In this document: positions 12,346-23,691 of the stretch, piece after piece
How the letters are laid out: each line of letters begins with the position of its first letter
How positions within the stretch are numbered: the stretch's first letter is position 1
Assembly: GCA_030141605.1 (NCBI GenBank)
Contig: JAQGDQ010000169.1
Location: forward strand, 62,001 to 126,000
Length of the DNA stretch: 64,000 nt
From: Tubiluchus corallicola
Taxonomy: Eukaryota > Priapulida > Priapulimorpha > Priapulimorphida > Tubiluchidae
Reading direction: 5' to 3'
Notes under the pieces: generated by a model
The model's database searches: none
What the model was told of the DNA's origin: nothing
What the model saw: only the letters and a program-made list of their open reading frames with translations
Made by a program: the position numbers and the translations under genes

Positions 12346-14351
12346 GCGTGCTTGGAGATAGAGCATGCGACTGCACCTACACCAAAAACTGGTCAGAGCT
12401 CTGTAAGGTAAATTACATAGCTCATTTGCCATACACATTTACTATCATGTGAGCCAAAGACTCAATAGATAGCGTGCTCACTAACTAGTGAGTTTATAAT
12501 TTCTGTATTTTAGCAGCACGTCTCAAAAATTTTCTGTCTGAGTTGTTTCTATTTAAATATTTAATGGATTTCGTGTTCACAGCTATTTTAATTGGGCTCC
12601 TAACAACACAATACTTACTCAAGTGTACATCCCAGAATGAATTAGAATTTATTTGAAGACTAAACATAGACATACACGTTTATTTTTTAAAATAAAGTCA
12701 CAAGAATTCCATTTTACCAAACACAATACTTTGTCCAAGGAGATGGGGGTGTGGAAAGACCGTATAAGCAGTATGAGGAAATTATGACATTCTCCAACTG
12801 TCCTAAACTAACCAAGATCACTGACATAATCAAGTAAGTTTTGTTGTTACTCACCATTAACAAGAAGACAAATTATGTAATGAACACACAATTGCAATAT
12901 GGTACAAGTAACTTTTTGGTAAGGGTGCAAAAATAATTTTGTATTCATTTAGTACAGAACAATGTAAGTACCACCCTTTATGTACAAATATACTGTGTAA
13001 GTTAATACAGTAGTGTCAGGAAATAAACTTAAACCATGTCCTGGTTGTTGGAGAATGGCAAATAAGTAAGCAATTTATTTGCCTCCAAATTTTTACAAAA
13101 TGAAAATAAACAAAAGTAAAAAAAAATAATAAAGATGGAAAAAGATGGGATGGTGAAAACATAAACTAAAAGGTATCAAAGTCAGCCACCCAAATTCACT
13201 AAACCAGCCAGACAAGTAAAGTTTGAAAATTGCACAAACACATTACTGCACATGGTCAAAGTACCATGCTTAGCAAACTTTTAATGATCTCTCAAATTTG
13301 GATTAGGTTATCTGTGAAAATAATTAAACTTTCATTTATGCACCCATTCTGTTTTTCAACATTCATTTCCATAATTAATATTATTATTACAGTTTCACAC
13401 AATAAATTTCACACAAAAGGTTTTAAGGAAATGATGTAAATTAAATGGCACGCTTACAAATTAATTAGTGCAATGATCTTAGACGTCTGCACTTTACACT
13501 ACATTTCTGATAATTCAGTACATTTGCAAAAAATCACCATTTTGAAGGCCACCAAGTTATGGGCCTGTTATGTGAAGCTATTAATAAAGAGTGACTCAAA
13601 GCAGAATATTGGGGGTAAACCAAATTTCACGATTCATTTACAAATGTACTCTTACATAATTGTTATTATGCCATAATGACAGTATAACAAATGACATGAT
13701 TATCATATAATTAATTATAACACAATTATTTGCCAGAAGGCTGGCAGCTCTACTTTCTATGCTCAACTTTTAAAATTACTGTTCTATTCACATTGAAATT
13801 ATTTTTTAAATTTACAAACAAATATTAACATAACACTTTATCATAATAATTATGTCTATATTAAACATAACTACAGTAGAATAGAATAACAGGTACGTTA
13901 GACCATCAGGCAGTAATATTAAGTTAACATAGAAAGACATAATAAACTTAAACTGGCAAACAATAAAAATTAAAAGATTGACAACAAAACAAGAACAAAA
14001 AACAACAATGAAAATCAATGAAAATACATATACATTTTGTGTCCTTTTTGTAGAGCAATCAAAACTCGATAGCACCATACACAGCCATAAGCGGGAGTTT
14101 GATCTTCAGAAAACAACAACACAATGAAATTAATACCGCAAATAATTTTGCAAACTAAATCTCTGGCAAATGACATTAATTTATATTTACAAGCAACTGC
14201 CAAAGCCAGAAATTTGTAAAATGTACGTTTACACAGTCTAGATGCATTAAAATGCACATAATGTAGTTGCACTTTGTTAACAGTAAGTATTTCAAATAAA
14301 TAACTAGAATTAAGTAAATTCATTTGCCTACAAATGGAAAGAATTAAAATA
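12346..14351. other. AT-rich intergenic stretch, nothing recognised
   Basis: Short open frames occur here on both strands, but their translations are low-complexity, hydrophobic or Asn/Lys-rich, without family motifs or credible splice sites. I see no repeat structure beyond scattered A/T runs. Confidence 0.5.
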
Positions 14352-14834
14352 CAGTCATCTTAGGATATAAAGAACACCTCCGGACCAGAAGAAATCGTCC
14401 CTCAAATCAGATGTTCCTTATAGCCGAACTTCAGTCAGACCGAGGGTGCATCTAGACCTGTACTTTTCTGTAGTTTTACCCATATTTTTATGGATCATTG
14501 GTACACATTCAGTGCAAACGGTATGCAGGAAGCTCCTTCAGTGATGCGATATGTATGTGACTGCAGAAACCGAGCTATTCGACGGGCTGAGTTTGCAAAA
14601 ATTGAGGCTAAAGATCGATCAATTTTGCTTTGATCATAGGGTCCCTTATATGCGAGGTAATTCACCTGGGTTTCTATTATGCGAGACCTGAAGATATCGT
14701 CCCTTATAACCGAAAGCCCCTTATATCCGAGTACCTTATATACGAAGATTTTTATATAGGAAAAACGTTACATAAAATCGGGACCAGTGTTGGTGGTCCC
14801 TTGTAAGCGAGTACCTTATACCCAAGGTTGACTG
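14352..14834. mobile_element. pogo-type MITE with TA target duplication
   Basis: The element starts CAGTCATCTTAGGATATAA and ends with the imperfect inverted complement of that sequence (reverse complement CAGTCAACCTTGGGTATAA). TA dinucleotides flank it at 14,350-14,351 and 14,835-14,836. The interior contains several short repeats of the form CCCTTATA-N-CGAG in both orientations, typical of Tigger/pogo termini. At 483 bp it has no transposase and must be non-autonomous. Confidence 0.75.
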
Positions 14835-14836
14835 TA

Positions 14837-15783
14837 ATTGATAATGAAAACGAGTAAATCAACAATATGCATACATTTTGCCTTCCTTGTGCAGGAAACT
14901 CACCCATAGTTTCTATAGAGCCAAGAGCAGACAATTTGACCATCAGGAATTAGACATAACAGCATACCAAATTTAACGCAAAAGATTCGGAATGAACAAT
15001 TTTTGGAATGAAAACTAAATGATGCAAAATTGACTTTTGGGCAAACAGTATTAATATATACATATACAAATAACTAAGTAACATGCGGCACTTGACAACT
15101 ATCAATATACATGATACATACATGTATCAAAACAATACAAATTGCAGGTGGAAGCTTACACAATCAACATCTGCACTGCATTTTGGAGTTCCACTGGATT
15201 ATGGAGACAAACATCTATGAATGTACCAGCTGCATCAACAACAAGGGAAATATGTTGCAATTTCCAGTTTTATTTGCTTGGTCCCCAAGATGAAGGTTAC
15301 TAAAGCAGTATAAGTATCAAATCTATTTTTAAAAAAGTAAAATTTAGCATAATCAGCTTGAAAAGCCCACATAATCCTGTGTGATCTGATGAACTGTCAT
15401 CAAGCATGGCACTGGGTAAATGAAACACAATAAGCCATCATAAAAAACACTATCAGCTGCACATAGCGAGTAACAAGGATTATCATAAACCACATCACTA
15501 AACAGTCGAAAGTCCACCTTGTGGCGACATCCACACAGTCGAATTTAGTTTTTCATTTACAAGTTTACAGTGTATTTAAATAAGTATTAAGCAGTGCTCG
15601 TTTTCCAATCCCAAGGAAGAAATTATGAAAAAATTAACAGAGCAAATATGAAATGAATCAACATAATGGAGTTTTGATGAATGATCTAAAGTCTTACAGT
15701 CTCGTTTCAATTATTTAATGCTTAAACATGAATAATAATATAACAAGTAACAACATTGTATAAGACCGACTTACAGTTATAGT
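14837..15783. other. 3' flank of the zinc-finger gene, nothing else recognised
   Basis: The right part is expected to hold the 3' UTR of the minus-strand zinc-finger gene. A 60-codon plus-strand frame at 15,111-15,293 shows no family features and is not called. Confidence 0.5.
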
Positions 15784-16365
15784 TTATGGAGCAAGCATTT
15801 TACAGCAGCGTGTGTGTACTCGCAAACTACTCGACTGACTGAACCGCTTTCCACAGGCAAAACAGCCATATGGTTTCTCACCCGTGTGTGTCACAACATG
15901 CACTCTAAGATTTCCCGAAGTGTAAAAAGCTTTACTACAATATTCACATTTATATGGCTTCTCTCCTGTGTGCATTCTCACGTGAGTTTTCAAGCTACTT
16001 GACTGAGTGAAACATTTATGGCAATGCTCACAGGTGTATGGTTTTTCTCCCGTATGAGTTACAAAATGTACTTTTAAATTTCCTGATGTTGCAAATGATT
16101 TGCCGCACTCGCTGCAATTGTAAGGTTTGCGCTGCAGGTGAGACTTCTTATGCATGTTTAGAGCACCTGACTTTGTGAAATCTTTGTGGCAAATATCACA
16201 GCAATGATGCTTCTGGGAGTGTGCGACTAGATGCTTTTCCAAAGAACAAAAGCTATCAAAATAACGATTGCAAATATCACATCTCAATTTTGAATTGATA
16301 GTTACATTAAAACTGTCACACTGTTTCCCAGAGAAATCTTGGGACTCTGCTTGATCACACTCCAT
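15784..16365 (-). CDS. C2H2 zinc-finger protein, six fingers
   Basis: A single minus-strand exon encodes 193 residues from ATG 16,365 to a TAA at 15,784-15,786. Six consecutive fingers of form C-x2-C-x12-H-x3-H run from about residue 29 to 187, the middle ones joined by canonical HTGEKPY linkers. The last finger ends H-x3-C instead of H-x3-H. Such arrays bind DNA in the nucleus, so a transcription factor is likely. The fingers make no close ortholog obvious. The N-terminal 28 residues are acidic/Ser-rich and carry no KRAB, BTB or SET-like domain. The frame stays open upstream to an ATG at 16,401, but a good acceptor (ttgttgcag) ends at 16,383, so I take 16,365 as the start and 16,366-16,382 as 5' UTR joined to an unseen upstream exon. 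Confidence 0.88.
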   Translation of the reverse strand: MECDQAESQDFSGKQCDSFNVTINSKLRCDICNRYFDSFCSLEKHLVAHSQKHHCCDICHKDFTKSGALNMHKKSHLQRKPYNCSECGKSFATSGNLKVHFVTHTGEKPYTCEHCHKCFTQSSSLKTHVRMHTGEKPYKCEYCSKAFYTSGNLRVHVVTHTGEKPYGCFACGKRFSQSSSLRVHTRCCKMLAP

Positions 16366-16382
16366 TTTAAAAGAAATAAAGT

Positions 16383-17079
16383 CTGCAACAACAAAATGCA
16401 AAAAAGTATAATTCAGTTAACAAATGCAGTAAACTTTCCCTATGCTGGGACAAATTTGGGAAAGGATAGCCCAATATAACAGAGGCACATATATGCCCCT
16501 CCAACATATGAACTATGATATTTTATTTCACACATAAAACTAAAACACAGCTACAAAAGTAATAATATCGATGAGCAAATTTAGTTTGTGTGAGGGGAAT
16601 GTAGGACCAAGTGGTCATTTACACATTCCCCTATATATTAGAAGATTCCCCATAATTAGTTCAGGAGCAGGCGGGCTGTACAAGAATTCATTGTAACAAG
16701 ACATTATTATTTGTATAAAAATGATGATTAATTTATTACCGTATATTATATATTACCGTAGATCGACAGGGCGAACCCTGTAAGTAAGCTTTTTGCCCAT
16801 AGTTGTCTCTCTTGTTAAACCTCTGTTAATTGTTTTATCACAAGTTTTCTCTCTCGCCTTTTATATTTATGTTGTCTCTCTAAAGTTGTCTCTCAAGTGG
16901 AAAAATATTATAATTACGTTATATTTAAATTGAAATAGTCAATAATTTGATATAGTAAAGATAGTAAGGGTAATATTTATGAGAAAAGATTAATTTTTGT
17001 ATAATATTAAATAAACATAACTAACATTGAAGGCGGTAGAAATTATTGAGGAGATTAGAAAATAACTAATATTTGTAAC
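16383..17079. other. intergenic/5' flank of zinc-finger gene, nothing recognised
   Basis: AT-rich sequence containing the presumed intron and promoter of the zinc-finger gene. A noncoding first exon must lie upstream if the acceptor at 16,383 is used, but I could not place its donor. Confidence 0.4.
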
Positions 17080-17785
17080 AAGAAATAGATCATAATACTA
17101 TCTGGTTAACACTTAACTGGAATGAATTGTATAAAAATCAGGAACAAGAACAAAAAAATAAGGAAGAAATGTTTTCAATCAATCAAGGAAGTGTAAAAAG
17201 AGGAAAAATGAAACTACAGAGATCAATAAACTATTAAAAAGGAGAAGAATAATAAGAAAGGAGAGGAAGCAAAGCGGTAATTTGAGTCAAAAAAAGTTAT
17301 TGAAAGCAAGAGAACAATTAATCGATGAAATAATATATAATAAGAAACAAGAAGAATACAGAATCTATTATGAAGAAAATATCCGCTAAAATAAGAAGTG
17401 ACAAGGGTGTTAGTGCAAATGCATTCTGGAAATTTAAAAAAAAGAATGGATAAAAGATTAAGAAGATATCGTGGCAAGGAATAATGATCTAGGGGAAACA
17501 GTTGAAATGCCAAAAAACTAAATGACATATTTAAAATGTATTATAAGGACTTGTTACAGCCTAGAAATGCAGAATCCCAAATGGATCAAGAATGTGAAGC
17601 AAGGGTTAATACATTTCGACGACGATTACAAATCGTGGGCAAGGAATTTGAAACACACTTAATAATTGAACAAGAACTTAAAGAGGAAATAAAAAAATTA
17701 AGAAAGAAAAAAGCAGCAGATCAGAGAGGCTGTAAAAATGAAATGTTGATAATGGTGGGTGAGGGACTAATTAGTAGTCTAGCAT
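17080..17785 (+). mobile_element. LINE fragment, linker before RT (left half of split element)
   Basis: Lys/Glu-rich decayed coding sequence includes GVSANAFWKF-like and MYYKDL-like blocks. It ends in the signature KKLRKKKAADQRGCKNEM (about 17,694-17,745), the segment just before the palm domain in one class of endonuclease-bearing LINEs. The frame is broken by stops. An LTR element interrupts it at 17,790; the sequence resumes at 19,938. Confidence 0.7.
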
Positions 17786-17790
17786 GTATG

Positions 17791-18053
17791 TAAGAGCACT
17801 ATGGCTTCAATTGTGCCAACACTCCCCTCTGTCACTTTGGTTACATCCTACTTAGGTATATTTAGGTGACGTAGGCATTACTACTTAACCGTTAGCCTCT
17901 GCCCAATCTGGGCTTCCCTGTTGTAAGCCAGCCGTAACATTACCACCTTAAGCTGATGAGCCTGCTGCTATGAAACTTCTTTACTGTTTTCAATAAAATA
18001 GTTTATTTTGCTTAAATCTGTACAGTTTGATGTTTTCTGTCAGTGATCACATA
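17791..18053 (+). repeat. 5' LTR
   Basis: Its right half (17,937-18,053) is repeated almost exactly at 19,806-19,932. That half holds AATAAA near 17,993, the likely polyadenylation signal. A GCCGTGAC-containing stretch just downstream (about 18,061) is a plausible primer-binding site. Confidence 0.75.
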
Positions 18054-18408
18054 TTTTTATGCCGTGACACTCGAGTCAACCAGACTTGCGGCACAGTGAC
18101 ATTGCTTGTGGATAGTTTTTTTGTTTTCTTAGTTGTGCTATATCTTTAATTACCTTTTTGGACATGACTGTTCTACACGTCGACTCTGTCTCTGATGTTC
18201 TTCATCTTAAGCTGCTATCGTCAACATCGTCTCACCTGGACAGTGGTGTAACGCAAGTACTATTTGAATACTTTTAGCACGTTTGCCCTGTTTCTTTTTT
18301 CAATTTTTGGCCTCCTTTTTGCCTTTTCTACTAACACGTTGGTGGTTGGCATAAATTTTCATGTATTTTCTTATTTTTGACATATTTTCCTTTTTTTAAA
18401 TTGTTGTA

Positions 18409-19228
18409 ATGGAAGGAGAAAATGGGCAGCAGCAGCCCGCAGAGCAACAGCCTACAGAACCACAAACCATTCCTAAAGTCGTAGCGGTATCAAACTCAGG
18501 ATTTCGGTATCCAAATTAATAGTTTGGGGAACTCATTTAATGTCATTCAACAACTAAAAGACATACCAAAATTTTCAGGCGAGGGAGCCACGTCTGAAGA
18601 CTTTAGAAAGTACATTGACGAACTAGAACAGGTTGTTAACTTAGATTTGTCTGTCACAGACACTGATGCAGCACTCAAAAATTTACTGCTTAAATCAGTT
18701 AAAAGGGAAGCGACACGTTTTCTTATGAGCAAAGAAGATGAAATGCGCCAACAGACTTGTTGGATTTAGCACATATTGCGCTGTCAAAATTACGATAAAA
18801 AAAAGCTGAATCTGTAACAAGTTTTGCAGACAAGGTAAGTAAGCTGGCTCATTGAACATATTCCCAGAGAGAAATTAACGAACCCTACATTCAAGAAATT
18901 TTACTCAGACATTTTTGTCACGGATTAATCTCTGATACCATTCGTAAACATCTTATTCGACACCCGCCAGAGAATTTAGAAGCAGCTATTCAAACTGCTC
19001 AATGTGATCAGGCAGCAGAAGATATTTGTAAAATAGTTAGAAGACAGTTGGCGCCCCTAGAACGAATGGAGGTAGATACAATATGTGAAGATACGACCTC
19101 TAATGTAACCAATCAGTTGCATGATACTGTACAAGATATTACTAAAATTATAAAAGAGTTAATTCAAGAGGTGCGGTCCCAACCTTTAAAATCAAATAAT
19201 GGCCCTACAAGTCCTGCATCACAACCAT
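18409..19228 (+). pseudogene. decayed gag
   Basis: A Gln/Pro-rich start (MEGENGQQQPAEQQP) at 18,409 runs into a stop near 18,517. A second frame from 18,524 reads FNVIQQLKDIPKFSGEGATS, the PxFSGE-type start of a retroelement capsid domain. It continues with interruptions through a LLRHFCHGL-like block (about 18,900) and a Glu/Thr-rich tail ending near 19,228. At least one frameshift and two stops are present. An Arg/Asn/Gln-rich, Cys-containing stretch in another frame follows (about 19,225-19,520) and may be the nucleocapsid. Confidence 0.65.
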
Positions 19229-19544
19229 AAAGGTAAAAAAATCGATCATACTCCCAGAGAACTGGTTCGTTTCGGGGTTACAGAAACTCCTTTGTTAATA
19301 GAGGGTTTGGTCCTCGTAATTTTCAGCAGAGACCATTTTATAGGCCTCAAAACAATACACAATGTCGGTCTCAAACCTTTAGACCGCAAAACTTTCGCAC
19401 TTTTCGGCAGGATACTCGTCCAAGTGCCTGTGAGAATTATTCAAGTTGCGCTAATTGCAGACGGCAACCAAATAATTTTCGTAACATGCGAGCTGCAGCT
19501 GGTTCAGTGCATAACAACCAGCGATCGGTAAACTAAGTCGGGCT

Positions 19545-19805
19545 GTGCCTAATCACGGCCCTGTACAGCCTACATTTAAGCGGCCCAAATGTGTAAATAT
19601 GCACATAAATGATTATGAACTTATTAATTGGACACTAGTAAATGTCAAAATTGCTAATGTACCGTGTGCATCTCTATTAGATTCTGGGTCTGGCGTCAGT
19701 TTATTATCTGTTAAAAATTGGGAGAAATCACCAGAACAACAACGTAAATTATCTACACCTCATAGTGAAATGACTTTAGCTTCGGACCACAGTGTAACAG
19801 GGAAG
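19545..19805 (+). pseudogene. retroelement aspartic protease remnant
   Basis: The frame contains ASLLDSGSGVSLLS (about 19,667-19,708), the D-S/T-G active-site loop of retropepsin-like proteases. It is preceded by a WTLVNVKIANV strand. The domain is cut off at the deletion junction with the 3' LTR, so the C-terminal flap and second half are missing or incomplete. Confidence 0.65.
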
Positions 19806-19932
19806 CCAGCTGTAACATTATCACCTTAAGCTGATGAGTCTGTTGCTATGAAACTTCTTTACTGTTTTCAATAAAATAGTTTATTTTGCTTAAATCTGTG
19901 CAGTTTGATGTTTTCTGTCAGTGATCACATAA
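19806..19932 (+). repeat. 3' LTR remnant
   Basis: Near-identical to 17,937-18,053 but lacking the first ~146 bases of the LTR. The junction lies at a short shared motif, GCCAGC(C/T)GTAACATTA. Confidence 0.8.
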
Positions 19933-19937
19933 GTATG

Positions 19938-21175
19938 TTTAGAAGAATAGAAGTGACTAAATATCAGAAACTGGAAAAAAATGAAAATAAAATCCTCGTA
20001 TAAAGAGGGGGATCAAAAAGAAATATGGAAAATAGAAGAGGGATCTTTTTAACAAGTGTGATTGCAAAATTGTTTGAGAGAATTATAATTAATAGGAATT
20101 TTGAAATTCTTCAAAATCAAGTGAGCATATTACAAAATGGAGGGAAAAAACGGAGAAGTACATCTGATAATTTGCTCACATTAAGGGCAATAATTGATTA
20201 CAATAGGATGCTGAATAATGATATTCACTTCCTATTTGGGGATGTAGAAAAATGTTTTGATATGTTTACGGGATTCAGTAATTGATATGTGAAAAATGGG
20301 TGTAAATGCACAGCACTCATTGGTGTATAACATGAACAAAGAGGTAAATGTAATAATTGAAACCCCAATAGGATTAACAGAAGGTATCAAAATAATGGAA
20401 TCAGTGAGACAAGGCACTCCTTTTGGACCAAAATTATGTTCAGTTACACTGAATGATGTGATAATAAAAATTTCCGTAGTAAATGTATAAGCCCTAATTT
20501 AACTATTGGACTGATGTTATATGTAGATGATGTGATAGCTGTATGGTCTCAACAAACAATAAAGAAAGCAATAGAAAATTTTAAAGTATTGGAAAACAAA
20601 AAGAAGCTAACATTTAGTCTGAAGAAAACTAAATATATGAACACGAAATTTACTAAGTCAAGGGATAATAAAGAAATAGAAGGCAAATTAAGAAACGGAA
20701 TAATCCAGAGGGCAGACCAGTATAAATATTTAGGTGAATGGTTAAATGCAAAATGCAACTATGAATTATTACTTGAAAAAAGAATGAAGGCAAAGTACAC
20801 GATAAGAGAAATAATGAGAATCGGAAATGAGCAAAATGTAGGTAAAATAGCAACAGACGTAAAATTACTTATGTATGAAACTATGAATAATAATCCCGTC
20901 AGTATTGAACAATAAGGAAAAACAGAGGATATTAAAAAAGATGAATGGGAGAACTTGGAAAAATACAAAAGCAGACGTTAAGAAGAATTCTCAATCAAAA
21001 AATTAGCACTCCGTACTGGAATAGGTTAACAGCAACAGGTACGTGGCCTATGCAAAAAGGGGTTGACCATTAAAAAGGCTAGTATGTTCGTTAATTATTA
21101 TTCGTTGATGAACTCAGATGAAAACAGATCAGCAAAACTAGTACTTGAGCAAGAAAAAAGGAAAGTGAAGCCAGT
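19938..21175 (+). mobile_element. LINE fragment, RT and C-terminus (right half of split element)
   Basis: This continues the LINE cut at 17,785. Recognisable blocks are SVIAKLFERIIINRN (about 20,060), the motif A-like FLFGDVEKCFD (about 20,230), the motif B-like SVRQGTPFGPKLCSV (about 20,400), the intact catalytic YVDD (about 20,519) and a TPYWNRLTATGTWP C-terminal block (about 21,008). Frameshifts and stops between blocks make it inactive. The minus-strand LINE at 21,760-27,335 has a comparable pre-RT linker and may be the same family. Confidence 0.75.
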
Positions 21176-21187
21176 GAACCGCTGAGA

Positions 21188-21208
21188 ATATATATATATA
21201 CACACACT
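21188..21208. repeat. AT/AC microsatellite at the LINE end
   Basis: A short run of AT units followed by AC units directly after the LINE C-terminus, perhaps its decayed 3' tail. Confidence 0.7.
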
Positions 21209-21371
21209 ACAAACAACTAAAATGACCACTCGATTAATTTACTATTAATTTTTACCCGTCTGGCTTTGCTGTCTGATATACATTAAAGTTTTCAGATGTC
21301 TTAGAGCGCAATTTTAAGAACAGCGCGGTGTCACAAACGGCAACCATAATGACCACCGGCATGACAGCTAG

Positions 21372-21750
21372 GGGTGAGCATTCTCTACCAGAAAGCAAAA
21401 TCGAATCGAATCTAATTTGTGACTTTCGAATTCGAATCGAACTGAACTTCAGTATTTGGAATTCCAATCGAAATTGGAAAGATTTTCGAACAAGTTTTCA
21501 AACCACCAGTAAAAATTAGTCTTACAAAGATCATGCATTTACTTGATTTTGTTCTGCAGTAAAACTGCTAATAATTTGTTTAAAATTGTGCACAAACATC
21601 ACAGGTAAATTATGCTGATTGCATAATCGTTTTAATGATAAAGAATGCATGTGATTGAAATGCTGAATTATTCGAATCTACAGTTTTAGGTTCAAAACGA
21701 ATTTGACATAAAAGAACTCGTTCGAAGTGCATGTTCTTTTAAGTGAATCA
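21372..21750. repeat. hAT-like non-autonomous repeat fragment
   Basis: The left end TAGGGGTGAGCATTC, followed by recurrent ATTCGAAT/AATCGAAT words (21,400-21,490 and again 21,670-21,725), matches the style of hAT MITE termini. No matching right terminus was found before LINE sequence begins at about 21,760. Confidence 0.4.
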
Positions 21751-21759
21751 CACTTAATT

Positions 21760-23690
21760 CTTGAATTTGTTTGTTTATGTGTTCTTCAATCTCTTCTTCT
21801 TTCTTAGTTTGACCTACATGTGGCATAAATAGCTTTTTATAGTAACTAGAGAAAATATCAAATATTTCTTTTGGATCTTACAAATTACATCGTCATCATT
21901 TTTCATAGCTACTACTTCTTCTATTTTTTATTTTAACTCTTTTCCCTAAATTCCCAAAAGACATCTGCATTAATTCCACCATCTTTTTTACGTGAGATAT
22001 AATGTTATTTATCCTATTAAAATATCTTTTTTGATCATCTTTATGAATCATTTCATCAATTCTTTTTTTGCATATTCTCAGAATTTACTTCTTACTCTTT
22101 CTGACACCATATCTTTTCTTATCGCTCTTTTCTGTTTTTTAAAAGTCTTTGTGTTTTAGTTAAAAACTTTGTTTTCTGGATTTTGATGTTTTTAAAGTGC
22201 TGATTGATAACATTTGTGATATTTCGTTGCCATTCTGTACATAGGCTTTGTACTTCCCCTGTTGTTTTTGCCATATTTGAGACAACTTCATTTCTGCCAT
22301 TACTTTTCGAAATTTTTTCAGCCACTACTATTTAATCTAATTATTGGCTCCTTTTGTTTTTCTTGACCTTTATATAATTTCAGGAAATTCATATTTATTA
22401 TTATCGAATTGTGATCAGAATAAATAAATACTTTGTATTTGGTCTCCTTTTTTCCTAATACTGTGTAGACCAAAAACTTTTTCTTCATCAATTAATGCCT
22501 TATTAATTACATTTATGTCATGTTGTAGCACTGCTACATAGTCAAACACAAATTTCTGTTCACTGTGTACTCGATTCCATAAACCATTTATTTTTTCATG
22601 ATTATTAATCATTGTAAATTTTTCAGTTTCTAATAATTCCTATAATTTAATTCCAGCAAATGTTGTCTCCTCTTTGTTACCCTTTATGATGTTTCCCACC
22701 TTAGCACTGACATCCCCTACTATTAATAATTTTTCGTGATTTAACTTTGCTGTTCTTACTCGTTCTTTTACCTTAATATACATAGAATTATGATTAATAC
22801 CTTTCTGATCAATTCGTGATTCTCGAGGTCCGAATATTAAACCTAATCTAATTTTAATTCTGTTATTATTTATTAAGAGCCACAAAGTTTCCCCATAATC
22901 TGTCTCCGAAGACACATTTATTGTGACTGTTTTAACTCATTCAATAGCAATTAAAACTCCACCCCCTTTACTTTTGGTTCGATTATTTTAGAGTACATAA
23001 TATCCTGGAATATCAATTTGCTCTTTTTCACTTAAATACATTTCCACTAACATAATTACTACTGGTTTAACTTCTATTATTTCCAATAAAGATTCATGCC
23101 TTGGTTTCAGACCCCTTACAATTTGAATATAGCACATTAAAAATTTTATATTTACTTTTATGCTTATTTGACCTTTTCTGTTTGCCCCTTTTTACCCTTT
23201 TACTTAATAACCTTGACTTTGCAGATAGTTTACATTTCGTGTCTGAGTTGGGAACTGATCTGTTGGGTACTGACCTGTGTAACATGTCCATGCTTCTTGT
23301 TTTGATGTGTTCCACCGATAAAATTGATTCTCTGCAGCAAAAAATCCACTTTTCTAGAAACTTCATTTACTGCACTCATTGTACACTCTGTGTAGCCATT
23401 TGCCTCATCAGGTATTGCCCTTTGTGCATATGATTTATTGTTACTTTTCTCCTGTGTATCCCAAGCAGATGCATTTCTACTCCTTTTTTCTCGTCTGTAT
23501 GTATTAGTAGATTTCTTTCTTCTCAGTGTTATATTACTGAGAGTTCACACTCTGTATATTCATGTCTAAACCTGCATTTATTTCCGTATACACATTGAGT
23601 GCGTCTATCAAGATTCCGGCATAGTGATCTTCTGTCATTAGACTTTTCACGCCAGCCACTTTTAAGTTAATTAAATTGCTAATCAGATAA
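21760..23690 (-). mobile_element. LINE copy 2, second CCCH finger, endonuclease and linker
   Basis: Read on the minus strand, the segment starts with the end of ORF1. This includes a complete CCCH finger of form C-x8-C-x5-C-x3-H (CRNLDRRTQCVYGNKCRFRH, about 23,565-23,625). An apurinic-endonuclease-like ORF2 N-terminus follows, with FNVLYSNCKG near 23,120, GETLWLLINNNRIKIRLG near 22,850 and LLIVGDVSAKVG near 22,705. A Lys-rich linker follows, including GGINADVFWEF near 21,960. Many stops are present. The element stops just short of its RT domain. Its upstream part continues at 25,400. Confidence 0.72.
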
Positions 23691-23691
23691 T

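Larger units (their letters stand above)
17791..19932 (+). mobile_element. LTR retrotransposon, gag-protease only, internally deleted
   Basis: A 5' LTR (17,791-18,053) and a shortened 3' LTR (19,806-19,932) flank decayed gag and protease. The 5-bp GTATG is duplicated at 17,786-17,790 and 19,933-19,937, and the surrounding LINE reads continuously across it. Reverse transcriptase, RNase H and integrase are absent. The sequence jumps from just after the protease directly into the middle of the 3' LTR. The exact LTR boundary is uncertain by a few bases because the ends are not a clean TG...CA. Confidence 0.8.

Noticed and set aside
12346-14323. Open frames of 60-100 codons in AT-rich DNA
   Set aside because: They are low-complexity and hydrophobic, with no recognised motif and no matching splice structure.
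17955-17985. Possible hammerhead ribozyme core (CTGATGAG ... GAAAC) in both LTR copies (also at about 19,828-19,855)
   Set aside because: The core words are present, but the sequence between them does not form a convincing stem II (only a G-T and at best one further pair). No stem III strand with a cleavage-site triplet is visible on either side.
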